A stretch of 64,000 nucleotides of DNA from contig NZ_KE384224.1 of assembly GCF_000424685.1 (NCBI RefSeq), forward strand, positions 248,001 to 312,000. The letters are read 5' to 3'. Below are positions 1-14,222 of this stretch, in pieces. Position numbers and translations under genes: made by a program. The number at the start of each line of letters is the position of its first letter. Positions within the stretch are counted from its first letter, which is position 1. The notes under the pieces are model-generated. The model ran no database searches and was not told where the DNA came from. It saw only the letters and a list, made by a program, of their open reading frames with translations. Origin of the DNA: Methylococcus capsulatus str. Texas = ATCC 19069. Lineage in GTDB: Bacteria > Pseudomonadota > Gammaproteobacteria > Methylococcales > Methylococcaceae.

Positions 1-821
1 CCCCATTCGCTCCATGAGCCGTCGTAGACCGCGGTATCGGTGCGCCCCAGCAGATACAGTCCGAGCGCCAAGATCGAGGCCGTCACACCGGTTCCGCAGG
101 TCGTGGTCACCGGGCGGTCGAGGTCGATACCAGCATCGCGGTAGAGTGCCGCCAAAGCGGCGACGGATTTGAAGCAATGGCTGGTTTCATCGATCAGCCG
201 TTGGAAGAACAGGTTGCGGCTGCCGGGGATGTGGCCGGAGCGAAGGCCGGGCCTGGGCTCCGGCTCCGTGCCGGCGAACCGTCCGGGCGAGCGGGCGTCC
301 AAGATCTGAATGGATCGTTCCGCTGCCGCCTTCCGCAAGTCCTCGAGGTTCGACACCAGTTCCGGGCGGAACCGGGCCTGGAATTCGCATTCGGTCCGTG
401 CCGCCTCCTCGGACGACAACGGCAGACCTTGTTCCCGCCAGCACCGTAACCCACCGTCGAGCACCGACACGCGATCGTGGCCGAATACCCGGAATGTCCA
501 CCAGACTCGGGCCGAAGCCATGAAGTCATTGCCGTCGTAGGCGATGACATGGGTGTCGTTGCCGATCCCCAGCCGGCCGACCTGCTCCGCGAAGAACGCA
601 GGGGCGGGCAGCATGTGAGGCAAAGGACAGGTTGTGTCGGCGATCGCATCGATGTCGAAGAACCGGGCGCCCGGAATATGGGCGGCACCGAATTCGGTCT
701 TGGCGTCGCGGCGCTGAGCAGGCATGAAGAAACTGGCGTCGACGACCACGACCCGGGGATCGTGCAGATGCCCGGCCAGCCAGCGGGCATCGACCAGGGG
801 AGGGAAAGCGGTCTCGGGCAT
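1..821 (-). CDS. sseA: 3-mercaptopyruvate sulfurtransferase (tandem rhodanese), 3' end beyond window
   Basis: The frame is open from an ATG at 821 to the left window edge, giving about 273 residues without a stop. It has two rhodanese domains in tandem. The second carries the active-site loop CGTGVTA, the CG(S/T)GV(T/A) form typical of 3-mercaptopyruvate sulfurtransferases rather than thiosulfate-specific rhodaneses (CRKGVT). The N-terminal domain starts with PLVDARWLAGHL and contains a GAAHIPGARFFDID stretch; the second repeats this as RSGHIPGSRNLFF. The enzyme moves sulfur from 3-mercaptopyruvate to a thiol acceptor or cyanide in the cytoplasm. About 280-290 residues are usual, so only a few C-terminal codons are missing. 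It starts just downstream of a strong terminator, so it probably has its own promoter. Confidence 0.9.
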   Translation of the reverse strand, partial: MPETAFPPLVDARWLAGHLHDPRVVVVDASFFMPAQRRDAKTEFGAAHIPGARFFDIDAIADTTCPLPHMLPAPAFFAEQVGRLGIGNDTHVIAYDGNDFMASARVWWTFRVFGHDRVSVLDGGLRCWREQGLPLSSEEAARTECEFQARFRPELVSNLEDLRKAAAERSIQILDARSPGRFAGTEPEPRPGLRSGHIPGSRNLFFQRLIDETSHCFKSVAALAALYRDAGIDLDRPVTTTCGTGVTASILALGLYLLGRTDTAVYDGSWSEW

Positions 822-887
822 GGGTACCGACCTGAAATCTCGGGAGAGACTGGCATGATACCATTGCCGTCCGTCCTTCCGGCGGAC

Positions 888-915
888 AAAAAAAGACCCG
901 CCGGAAAGGCAGGTC
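888..915 (-). terminator. Rho-independent terminator of the 32-residue peptide gene
   Basis: Positions 895-902 and 908-915 form an 8-bp stem (one C.A mismatch) around GGAAA. On the minus strand seven T residues follow directly (888-894). It lies 64 bases past the stop of the small ORF at 979-1077 and ahead of sseA, so it closes the small transcript. Confidence 0.8.
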
Positions 916-978
916 AAGCGTGAGCTCTATGGCACACGAGGAGGAGATCGTCGCTGAAGGTGAAATCGGGCCCGCGGC

Positions 979-1077
979 TCATTTGCCGAGCGAGCGGTAA
1001 TGGTTCCAGCAATAGCCGACGCTGCCGGCAAAGGTGGCAAAGAGCGCCGTGAACAGAACGAGTTCGAGAGCAGTCAT
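979..1077 (-). CDS. 32-residue single-pass membrane peptide
   Basis: This short ORF reads MTALELVLFTALFATFAGSV followed by GYCWNHYRSLGK. One hydrophobic helix covers about residues 4-22, followed by a polar tail with one Cys, one Trp, one His and positive charges, suggesting an inner-membrane peptide with a cytoplasmic tail. GAGG lies 8 bases before the ATG. A promoter-like pair (TTGTCA, 15 bases, TATAAC) lies about 40-65 bases upstream and a clear terminator follows. The gene is thus monocistronic, between dapE and sseA. I do not recognise the family; size and topology are like the small subunits or regulators of respiratory complexes. No function can be assigned. Confidence 0.65.
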   Translation of the reverse strand: MTALELVLFTALFATFAGSVGYCWNHYRSLGK

Positions 1078-1117
1078 AAGAAATACCTCGACCCTTGAAT
1101 GTGGAACACGGTGCTAG

Positions 1118-1144
1118 GTTATAGAGATGTAATTGTGTTGACAA
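1118..1144 (-). promoter_or_regulatory. Putative sigma-70 promoter of the 32-residue peptide gene
   Basis: On the minus strand TTGTCA (1139-1144) and TATAAC (1118-1123) are separated by 15 bases within a markedly AT-rich stretch (about 1110-1185), unusual in this GC-rich window. Transcription would start near 1111, giving a leader of about 34 nt and a transcript of about 220 nt. The spacing is 1-2 bases shorter than ideal. Confidence 0.5.
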
Positions 1145-1211
1145 TGCGGCTATTTAGCAATTCATTGTTAACTGAACAAAGTGGTCTCACCGTTGTCACG
1201 CTTCGGACGGT

Positions 1212-2677
<1,466 letters not shown>

Positions 2678-2679
2678 GT

Positions 2680-3258
2680 TCAGAACTTGAGGTCTTCGAG
2701 ACTGGATATCCGCGGCTCGATCCGGCCGCCCTCGCCGTCGCCGTGGACGAACACGGGTTCCCGGCGGATTTCGTCCCTGATCTGCCGGGCGATTTCTCCC
2801 ATGTCGTAATAGGGACTGGCCGGGATGCGGATCAAAGGCAGTCCGGCGGCGTGGCACAGCAGCGCGACCGGCTCATCCGCTTCCTGAGCTTTGCGTCCCG
2901 CGCCGTGCTCGGCCAGCTCCACGATTCCGGCGACGGACAGGTCCGGCTTGTGGCAGAGCACGAACGTGAAGCGGCGGCCGGCCATCGACTGGTAAAGCTC
3001 GCCCGCTTCCCTGCGGCCACTGCCGCGATGCGGAGACAGGATGTCGCTCGCCCGGATTTTTGCGAAGACCTCGAACTCGTCCCCGATCGCGCTCTTCAAG
3101 ACGGCAAACAGGGCATGCTCTTCCGGGGAAAACAGGATCCGTTTGATCTGGCAGGGGAGAGTACGGGCGCGTCTGAGCTTACGCCGGGGGAGAGTGCGTA
3201 GCAGCCCGCCGACGGCCAAGACAGCCGCCGCGCCATAGAGGTACCAGAGCCAGTTCAT
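2680..3258 (-). CDS. DUF2726 membrane-anchored protein
   Basis: A 192-residue protein with one N-terminal membrane helix (about residues 2-20), a basic stretch RRKLRRAR, then a soluble domain. The domain resembles DUF2726: a 'LFSPEEHALFAVLKSAIG' start, a 'VFAKIRASDIL' strand, 'FTFVLCHKPDLSVAGIVEL', and a C-terminal 'RIPASPYYDMGEIARQI' block. That fold is related to restriction-endonuclease-like nucleases, but activity is not established for this class. It lies directly upstream of yffB-dapE with a two-base gap. No function is assigned. Confidence 0.7.
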   Translation of the reverse strand: MNWLWYLYGAAAVLAVGGLLRTLPRRKLRRARTLPCQIKRILFSPEEHALFAVLKSAIGDEFEVFAKIRASDILSPHRGSGRREAGELYQSMAGRRFTFVLCHKPDLSVAGIVELAEHGAGRKAQEADEPVALLCHAAGLPLIRIPASPYYDMGEIARQIRDEIRREPVFVHGDGEGGRIEPRISSLEDLKF

Positions 3259-3381
3259 CGGGATGTCGATTGGAAGCGGAACGATCGGTGGGACGAGTAA
3301 AGATATCAGAGCCAGTGCGCAATTTCCCGTTGCAGAGGGAAAATCCGTGAAGCAGTGTTTTTCCGCCGAGCGAATGGCGGA

Positions 3382-5169
3382 TCAATAGACACGCTTCTGG
3401 GGCGGTATCGGCTCCACGTCGGAGGTCAGAGTATGGAGGTGGACGGGCCGGTACGCTATGGTCGTTTCGTGCCGCTGGTCGAGCCAAATCAGCGAGTGCT
3501 TGAGCCAGTGAACGTCATCCCTCTCCGGGAAGTCCTCGCGGGCATGGCTGCCGCGGCTTTCCTCCCGGTTAAGTGCGGCGGCGACGGTCACCATGGCCTG
3601 CTGAAGCAGATTTTCCAGCTCCAGGGTTTCGAGCAGATCGGTGTTCCAGACCAGGGAGCGGTCCCGGATGCACACGTCGCTGAAGGAGTCCATGATCCGC
3701 TTCAGCGCTTTCACCCCTTCCCGTAACACCTCGCCGGTCCGGAATACGCTGGCGTGGCTCTGCATCGTGCGCTGCATGTCCAGCCGGATGTCGGCGGTCC
3801 GACGGCTGCCAGAGGCATGACGCAGGCGGTCGAAGCGGGCCAGGGTGGTATCACAGGCGCCCTCGGGCAGAGGTTTGTGCATCTGGCGCGGCCGGATCAG
3901 TTCGGCGCAGCGCAACGCGGCAGCACGCCCGAACACGACCAGATCCAGCAATGAGTTTGAACCCAGCCGGTTGGCGCCATGCACGGAGACACAGGCACCT
4001 TCACCGATCGCCATCAGGCCCGGCACCACGGTTTCCGGATCTCCGTCCTTGAGAGTCAACACCTCTGCACGGTAATTGGTGGGAACACCGCCCATGTTGT
4101 AATGCACGGTCGGCAACACCGGGATCGGTTCCCGGGTCACGTCGATGCCGCCGAAGATCCGGGCGGTCTCGGCGACGCCGGGAAGCCGCTCCTGGATGAC
4201 CGCCGGGTCGAGATGTTCCAGATGCAGATGCAGGTGATCTTTTTCCGGCCCGAGACCGCGGCCTTCCCGAATCTCGATCGTCATGGCGCGGCTGACCACG
4301 TCGCGCGAGGCCAAATCCTTGGCGTGCGGGGCGTAGCGCTCCATGAAGCGCTCACCTTCGGAATTGGTGAGATAGCCGCCTTCACCCCGCACGCCTTCGG
4401 TGATGAGACAGCCAGCACCGTAGATGCCGGTGGGATGGAACTGGACGAACTCCATGTCCTGCAAGGGCAGGCCGGCCCGCAGCACCATCGCATTGCCGTC
4501 GCCGGTGCAAGTATGGGCCGAGGTGGAAGAAAAATAGGTCCGTCCGTAGCCGCCGGTCGCGAGCACGGTCATGTGTGCCCGGAACAGGTGCAGCGTCCCG
4601 TCATCAAGACGCCAGGCCAGCACACCGCGGCATTCACCTTCGTCCATGACGAGGTCGAGGGCGAAATATTCGATGAAGAACTCGGCTTCGTGTTTCAGCG
4701 ACTGTTGGTAGAGGGTCTGCAGGATTGCATGGCCGGTATGGTCTGCGGCGGCGCAGGTGCGCTGGGCTACGCCTTTGCCATAGCGCGTGGTCATGCCGCC
4801 GAAGGGGCGCTGGTAAATCTTGCCGCTTTCTGTGCGCGAAAATGGAACACCATAGTGCTCCAGTTCGATGACCGCCTGCATGGCCTCGCGGCACATATAT
4901 TCGATCGCGTCCTGGTCGCCCAGCCAGTCCGAGCCTTTGACCGTGTCATACATGTGCCAGCGCCAGTCATCCTCGCCCATGTTGCCGAGCGCGGCGCTGA
5001 TGCCTCCCTGCGCCGCCACGGTATGGCTGCGGGTAGGAAACACCTTGGTGATGCAAGCGGTCTTGAGGCCCTTCTCAGCCATCCCCAGCGTGGCGCGCAG
5101 GCCCGCACCGCCGGCGCCGACCACGACGGCATCGTAGGTGTGCCGGATGATTTCGTAGGTCTTGCTCAT
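3382..5169 (-). CDS. sdhA: Succinate dehydrogenase flavoprotein subunit
   Basis: 595 residues, the usual length. It begins [20 protein letters not shown] with the FAD-binding GAGGAGLRA. The [10 protein letters not shown] segment contains the His that carries covalent FAD, and [28 protein letters not shown] and the [13 protein letters not shown] block are all present. The subunit oxidises succinate to fumarate at the cytoplasmic face of the inner membrane. The start at 5169 lies five bases downstream of the sdhD stop. The iron-sulfur subunit does not follow; sdhB is 7.6 kb away on the other strand with fumC. FAD attachment should depend on SdhE, encoded at 13555. Confidence 0.97.
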   Translation of the reverse strand: MSKTYEIIRHTYDAVVVGAGGAGLRATLGMAEKGLKTACITKVFPTRSHTVAAQGGISAALGNMGEDDWRWHMYDTVKGSDWLGDQDAIEYMCREAMQAVIELEHYGVPFSRTESGKIYQRPFGGMTTRYGKGVAQRTCAAADHTGHAILQTLYQQSLKHEAEFFIEYFALDLVMDEGECRGVLAWRLDDGTLHLFRAHMTVLATGGYGRTYFSSTSAHTCTGDGNAMVLRAGLPLQDMEFVQFHPTGIYGAGCLITEGVRGEGGYLTNSEGERFMERYAPHAKDLASRDVVSRAMTIEIREGRGLGPEKDHLHLHLEHLDPAVIQERLPGVAETARIFGGIDVTREPIPVLPTVHYNMGGVPTNYRAEVLTLKDGDPETVVPGLMAIGEGACVSVHGANRLGSNSLLDLVVFGRAAALRCAELIRPRQMHKPLPEGACDTTLARFDRLRHASGSRRTADIRLDMQRTMQSHASVFRTGEVLREGVKALKRIMDSFSDVCIRDRSLVWNTDLLETLELENLLQQAMVTVAAALNREESRGSHAREDFPERDDVHWLKHSLIWLDQRHETTIAYRPVHLHTLTSDVEPIPPQKRVY

Positions 5170-5174
5170 TTCTG

Positions 5175-5555
5175 CTACGTGAAGACGATGCGGAGGATGG
5201 CGTAGACAGCTGCCAGCGTGAGGAAGGAGACCACCAGCTTGACACCGAGGATACCGACCAGTTTGAGCCAGTCGAGATGGACATAGTCCTCGATGACGAC
5301 CTGCAAGCCGAGCATCGTGTGGTAGAAGGCGATCAGGATGAAGGAAAGGAGCAGCAGAGTGTTCCAGGGGACGTTGATCCACGCCACCAGCTCGGCGTGG
5401 CTGGCGGAAGGAAGCAAGGCTACGCTGAAGGCGAACCAGAGTCCCAGCGGGACCAGTGCAACCGCCGTCACTCGCTGCCGCCACCAGTCGTGCAGTCCTT
5501 CGCGGGCGGAGCCGAGGCCGCGGGCCCGAGCGAGGGGAGTCCGGTAGTTTTTCAT
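5175..5555 (-). CDS. sdhD: Succinate dehydrogenase membrane anchor subunit D
   Basis: 126 residues with three membrane helices. The second contains [17 protein letters not shown], the SdhD motif with the heme b and quinone-site residues (His of YHT, Asp-Tyr of EDYVH). The N-terminus ([20 protein letters not shown]) is the usual amphipathic SdhD start. It lies five bases after sdhC and five before sdhA, so sdhCDA is one transcript. Confidence 0.93.
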   Translation of the reverse strand: MKNYRTPLARARGLGSAREGLHDWWRQRVTAVALVPLGLWFAFSVALLPSASHAELVAWINVPWNTLLLLSFILIAFYHTMLGLQVVIEDYVHLDWLKLVGILGVKLVVSFLTLAAVYAILRIVFT

Positions 5556-5560
5556 CGGGC

Positions 5561-5977
5561 TCAGCTCCGGGCGAGGGTGGCGATGGCGACGGCCAGGACC
5601 AGTACCAGCGCCGCCGCAAATTCGCCCAGCGCGTAATACAGGAGGGAATCCCGCGAGAAACCATGGCCGGTGTCCCAGACGAGGTGGCGAATGCCATGGG
5701 AAAGGTGGAAAAGCAGGGCGATGATCCAGATCCAAAGCAGGCTTCTGCCGGCGATGCCGGACAGGAAGGCATGGACCGGTGCATAGGCCGACGGCCCCTG
5801 GACCACTGACATGAGCACCAGCACCAGCCCGATCAGGCCGATGCCAAGCAGGACGCCGGTGATCCGGTGGCTGATGGACAGCAGGGCCGTGACCGGCAGG
5901 CGATAGACCTGGAGGTGAGGAGAAAGCGGACGTTCGCGGACGGACGGGCGGGGCGGCTCGGTGTTCATTCTCTCCAT
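5561..5977 (-). CDS. sdhC: Succinate dehydrogenase cytochrome b556 subunit
   Basis: 138 residues, three membrane helices. The SdhC signature [20 protein letters not shown] followed by SHRITG is clear, and [15 protein letters not shown] contains the axial heme His. Two Met codons (5977 and 5968) are possible starts; homology begins after both. First gene of the sdhCDA operon. Confidence 0.93.
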   Translation of the reverse strand: MERMNTEPPRPSVRERPLSPHLQVYRLPVTALLSISHRITGVLLGIGLIGLVLVLMSVVQGPSAYAPVHAFLSGIAGRSLLWIWIIALLFHLSHGIRHLVWDTGHGFSRDSLLYYALGEFAAALVLVLAVAIATLARS

Positions 5978-6063
5978 GGACGACGCGATGGCCTCACCGG
6001 TTCAGGCGCAGCCGTTTCCGTGCGGATCGCTCGGGAACGTGCCGGAGACCCATGGCGCCGGCG

Positions 6064-6276
6064 TCACTTTCCAACGCCGCTCAGAACCAGCCTCACTACA
6101 CCGTACACCGTCAGGACGAAAACGACCGTGCCGATGATGCCAGTCACGATGTAGGCCTTGGCCGAGCCGTGCTGGAAATCCCGGAGCCGGTTCTTTTCGC
6201 TCTGTACGCCGAAAGCGCCGGCAAGCGTGCTGACGATCACTTGCAGCAGGTTGGGTTTGTCGAAGTCTTCGGACAT
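6064..6276 (-). CDS. DUF2970 small membrane protein
   Basis: 70 residues with a soluble N-terminal half holding GAFGVQSEKNRLRDFQHGS, the DUF2970 signature, then one membrane helix (about residues 42-64). Function is unknown for the family. It is the last gene of a probable three-gene minus-strand run (7168 to 6064). Confidence 0.75.
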   Translation of the reverse strand: MSEDFDKPNLLQVIVSTLAGAFGVQSEKNRLRDFQHGSAKAYIVTGIIGTVVFVLTVYGVVRLVLSGVGK

Positions 6277-6324
6277 GGGTGTGTCGTCGGGTTCGCGGCG
6301 GAACGTCCCTGTTCGGACCGTCGG

Positions 6325-6765
6325 TCAGGATGCGGGCGTGGAAGTTTTTTTCCGGAGCAGATAGTACTTGATCCCGAAAGCGCCGGCGATCACCAGCAGC
6401 ACCAGGGCCACGGCGATTTTGTCACTGCTGATGACGTCTTCGTCCACGTTCAGGCCATAGGTGCGCACATAGGTGCTCAGGAAGTAGAGGGTTTGAACCG
6501 TGGCGATGGACAGCGTGAGAGAGACGATGAACTTGTCGGCGACCGGGTACTCCGAAAAAGCCACTTTGTCGAAGAAGAGCTTGGTGATCAGATAACCCGG
6601 GACGAACATTTCCAGGATGGTGATCACGAATCGTTCCACCCAGTAGAACGGCGATGTCGTGGCGAACACCGACAGCAGGATGATGACGACGGCGCTCACC
6701 CCGGCGATACCGATCCAAAGTTTCTTGTCTACTTCACCGAATTCCAAAAAGTCGCTGATTTTCAT
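6325..6765 (-). CDS. Polytopic membrane protein, DUF1616-like
   Basis: 146 residues with about four membrane helices (roughly 17-36, 45-64, 80-100, 117-136). A motif of the type EMFVPGYLITKLFFDK followed by a basic/acidic loop and a second hydrophobic block recalls the DUF1616 family, but the match is weak. It lies ten bases downstream of the secreted 131-residue protein and 48 bases upstream of the DUF2970 gene. Function unknown. Confidence 0.55.
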   Translation of the reverse strand: MKISDFLEFGEVDKKLWIGIAGVSAVVIILLSVFATTSPFYWVERFVITILEMFVPGYLITKLFFDKVAFSEYPVADKFIVSLTLSIATVQTLYFLSTYVRTYGLNVDEDVISSDKIAVALVLLVIAGAFGIKYYLLRKKTSTPAS

Positions 6766-6775
6766 TGTTTTTCTC

Positions 6776-7168
6776 CTAGCGTTTCTTGAAGAAATAGAAA
6801 CCTTCTATTCCTCCTCTCAATATCATGCTATCGGCGGTTTTTTCCTGTACCGCATAGTCGATCGTCTTGCCGGGCCGGCCGGGATCGTCGGCGGAGATCT
6901 TGCCGTCCACGATCTGATACTTCCATTCGTGCACGTCGTTCATCTTCAGATGCCGGTTGTAACCCGAGGTCACGATGACGCCGTCGGGACGGAACTCCCA
7001 GGTACGGTTCTCCTCGATCCTGGGGCCCTTCAGCGAGGAAGACACCGTTTCGAGCTGCCAGGTTCCCACGATCTCGCTCGCATCTTTCAGGTAAACATCG
7101 GCGGCCGCGGTGCCGGCCGAAAGTCCCGCGAGCAGCGCGATGCCCGCCAGGGTGGAAAAACGCTTCAT
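6776..7168 (-). CDS. Secreted protein of unknown function
   Basis: 131 residues when started at MKRFSTLAGIALLAGLSAGT, a clean Sec signal peptide that cleaves after AAA near residue 24; another ATG lies five codons upstream. The mature part contains EIVGTWQLETVSSSLKG and 'RTWEFRPDGVIVTSG', the pattern of small lipocalin-like beta-barrel domains (GTW...F..DG). Probably periplasmic. It heads the three-gene run ending at 6064 and is divergent from metH. Function not known. Confidence 0.6.
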   Translation of the reverse strand: MKRFSTLAGIALLAGLSAGTAAADVYLKDASEIVGTWQLETVSSSLKGPRIEENRTWEFRPDGVIVTSGYNRHLKMNDVHEWKYQIVDGKISADDPGRPGKTIDYAVQEKTADSMILRGGIEGFYFFKKR

Positions 7169-7372
7169 TCCGATCCTCCTCATTCAAGTGCCCGTTGCGT
7201 GGTGGCGGCTCTCCTTCCGTTCGTCTGCGAGGCGGAGGGAGGCGCTCGGGTCTGTTCCCAAGTGACCGGTGAATTGTCTCCCGGTTGACTCGTATCTGGC
7301 AAGGAACCCGCCAAGTTTATCCATGGCGCCCAAGCGAATACAATGGAGCGCTTTTCTTTCCGGCGTCGGACC

Positions 7373-11075
<3,703 letters not shown>

Positions 11076-11086
<11 letters not shown>

Positions 11087-11312
11087 GTCCGACCTCGTTC
11101 TATACGGCACGGACGGTTGCCATCTGTGCGAGGAAGCCGGGGAGCTGCTGGCGGGGCTGGGGGTGGTGGCGACGGCGGTGGACATCCTCGGCGACGACCA
11201 TCTGTTGCAGCGGTACGGTCTCCGGATTCCGGTGCTGCGGGATGGCGCCGGGCGCGAGCTGGACTGGCCGTTCGACGCCGCGGCCGCGCGGCGGTTTTTG
11301 GGGCACGACTGA
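11076..11312 (+). CDS. Glutaredoxin-like (DUF836) mini-thioredoxin
   Basis: 78 residues with a thioredoxin-fold start, [15 protein letters not shown], carrying a CHLC redox pair, and the cis-Pro segment [11 protein letters not shown]. It matches the short DUF836/glutaredoxin-like family. It overlaps the metH 3' end by 11 bases, suggesting coupling; whether it has a role in keeping MetH or other thiol enzymes reduced is speculation. Confidence 0.8.
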
Positions 11313-11333
11313 ATCGAAGGGGGACACAGGGTG

Positions 11334-12743
<1,410 letters not shown>

Positions 12744-12775
12744 TCGTCACGTTCGATGGCATGAAGGGCCGCACC

Positions 12776-13558
12776 ATGGGACTGTTCACCCTGCCCAAGA
12801 ATTCGGTCGTCCAGACCGGCAAGACCCATCCAGCGCCCGAAAGCGCGCGGCGCGTGAAGATCGTCCAGGTCTACCGCTGGGATCCGGATGCCGGAGGCAA
12901 TCCCCGCCTGGATACTTACCACGTCGACGTGGACCGCTGTGGTCCGATGGTGCTGGACGCCCTGATCAAAATCAAAAACGAGATCGACAGCACCCTGGCG
13001 TTCAGGCGGTCCTGCCGCGAGGGCGTATGCGGTTCCTGTGCGATGAACATCGACGGCCGCAACACGCTGGCCTGCATCAAGCCGCTGAGCGACTGCGGCG
13101 ATCCGGTCCGGATCCATCCGCTACCTCACCAGCCGGTCATCAAGGACCTGGTGCCGGATCTGACCCATTTCTACGCCCAGTATGCCTCGGTCAAGCCGTG
13201 GATCGAGGCACAGACCCCACCACCTGCGGATCGAGAGCGCCTCCAGAGCAAGGCGGAGCGTGCCGAACTGGACGGTCTGCACGAATGCATCCTATGTGCG
13301 TGCTGTTCCACCGCTTGCCCCAGCTACTGGTGGAACGGCGATCGTTTCCTGGGGCCGGCCGCCCTGCTCCAGGCGTACCGCTGGATAGCCGACAGCCGGG
13401 ACGAGACCACTGGCGAGCGGCTGGATGCGCTGGAAGACCCCTTCAAACTGTTCCGGTGCCACACCATCATGAACTGCACCGATGCCTGCCCGAAGGGCCT
13501 CAATCCGGCGCGGGCGATCGCCGAAATCAAAAAACTACTGGTCGAGCGACAAAAATGA
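12776..13558 (+). CDS. sdhB: Succinate dehydrogenase iron-sulfur subunit
   Basis: 260 residues from ATG 12776. All three clusters are visible: 2Fe-2S ([12 protein letters not shown] and a later Cys in NTLACI), 4Fe-4S ([16 protein letters not shown]) and 3Fe-4S ([17 protein letters not shown]). It carries electrons from SdhA to the membrane quinone site. It is not beside sdhCDA but 32 bases after fumC, and its stop overlaps the sdhE start (ATGA). Confidence 0.97.
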   Translation: MGLFTLPKNSVVQTGKTHPAPESARRVKIVQVYRWDPDAGGNPRLDTYHVDVDRCGPMVLDALIKIKNEIDSTLAFRRSCREGVCGSCAMNIDGRNTLACIKPLSDCGDPVRIHPLPHQPVIKDLVPDLTHFYAQYASVKPWIEAQTPPPADRERLQSKAERAELDGLHECILCACCSTACPSYWWNGDRFLGPAALLQAYRWIADSRDETTGERLDALEDPFKLFRCHTIMNCTDACPKGLNPARAIAEIKKLLVERQK

Positions 13559-13806
13559 GCCAACGGGGCCGGCTGCTGTGGAGCTGCCGCCGGGGAATGG
13601 CCGAACTGGACCGCGTGCTCGCCCTTTATGTGCACGGTGCCTATCAGGAGGCGGACGTTTCCGAACGGCAGGCGTTCGAGCGCCTTTTGGATTTGCAGGA
13701 CGCCGACCTCTGGCGTTGCCTGACCGGCCTCGCCAGCCCCGAAGACCCGGCGCTGGCCGCCCTGGCCGCCAAACTCCGGGCTCTGGTCGGACAGGCAGCA
13801 TGCTGA
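13555..13806 (+). CDS. sdhE: Flavinylation assembly factor SdhE
   Basis: 83 residues with [13 protein letters not shown], which holds the R-G-x-x-E motif needed to promote covalent FAD attachment to SdhA, and a [11 protein letters not shown]-terminal helix. Length is typical (80-95). It overlaps sdhB by four bases and ygfX by seven. The same pair has also been described as antitoxin CptB with toxin CptA; the operon position here favours the SdhA assembly role. Confidence 0.9.
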   Translation: MSQRGRLLWSCRRGMAELDRVLALYVHGAYQEADVSERQAFERLLDLQDADLWRCLTGLASPEDPALAALAAKLRALVGQAAC

Positions 13807-14222
13807 TCGTGGAGCCGGCCTCCTCGCGGATTCATTCGTTGGCTGTCTGTGCCGTCGGGCTGCTGGCTTTGGCCGGCATCTGGGGCGCGGGCATGTCGTT
13901 GTCGGTCAGACTGGGACTCACTCTGTGTTTGGCGGGATACCTCGCGTTCCTTAGGAGCCAGCGGCGTTTTGGCGCCCGTCTCGACGGCGTGGGCGCCTGG
14001 AGCGTGACCACGGCCGGTGGAGAGGCATTCCCGGCGAAGCTGAAGGGATCGGGTTTCTCGTCTCCCTTCTGCGTGGTGCTGCATTTCTCGACGGCGTTCG
14101 GCAAGGTGACGGTTCCTGTATTCAGGGACAGCGTCGACGCCGAGACCTATCGTCGCCTCCGCGTCCATCTGCGTTGCCGCGTGGCTTCGCAGCGAGGCCG
14201 GAATGCCGGCCTTCTTCATTGA
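13800..14222 (+). CDS. ygfX: YgfX (CptA)-like membrane protein
   Basis: 140 residues. Two membrane helices at about residues 12-30 and 35-50 separated by a very short turn, then a soluble domain rich in beta structure, is the YgfX layout. The start overlaps the end of sdhE by seven bases (ATGCTGATC), and the sdhE-ygfX pair is common in gammaproteobacteria. YgfX has been described as an inner-membrane protein that affects cell division in E. coli; whether that holds here is unknown. Sequence similarity is modest, so the call leans on size, topology and context. Confidence 0.65.
   Translation: MLIVEPASSRIHSLAVCAVGLLALAGIWGAGMSLSVRLGLTLCLAGYLAFLRSQRRFGARLDGVGAWSVTTAGGEAFPAKLKGSGFSSPFCVVLHFSTAFGKVTVPVFRDSVDAETYRRLRVHLRCRVASQRGRNAGLLH

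Noticed and set aside
7184-7372. Cobalamin, SAM or SAH riboswitch ahead of metH
   Set aside because: No conserved riboswitch core could be recognised; only short GC-rich hairpins are present. A covariance search with Rfam models would decide.
13555-14222. sdhE-ygfX as a toxin-antitoxin module (CptB-CptA)
   Set aside because: The operon with sdhB and the R-G-x-x-E motif favour the flavinylation role; toxin function is not supported by sequence alone.
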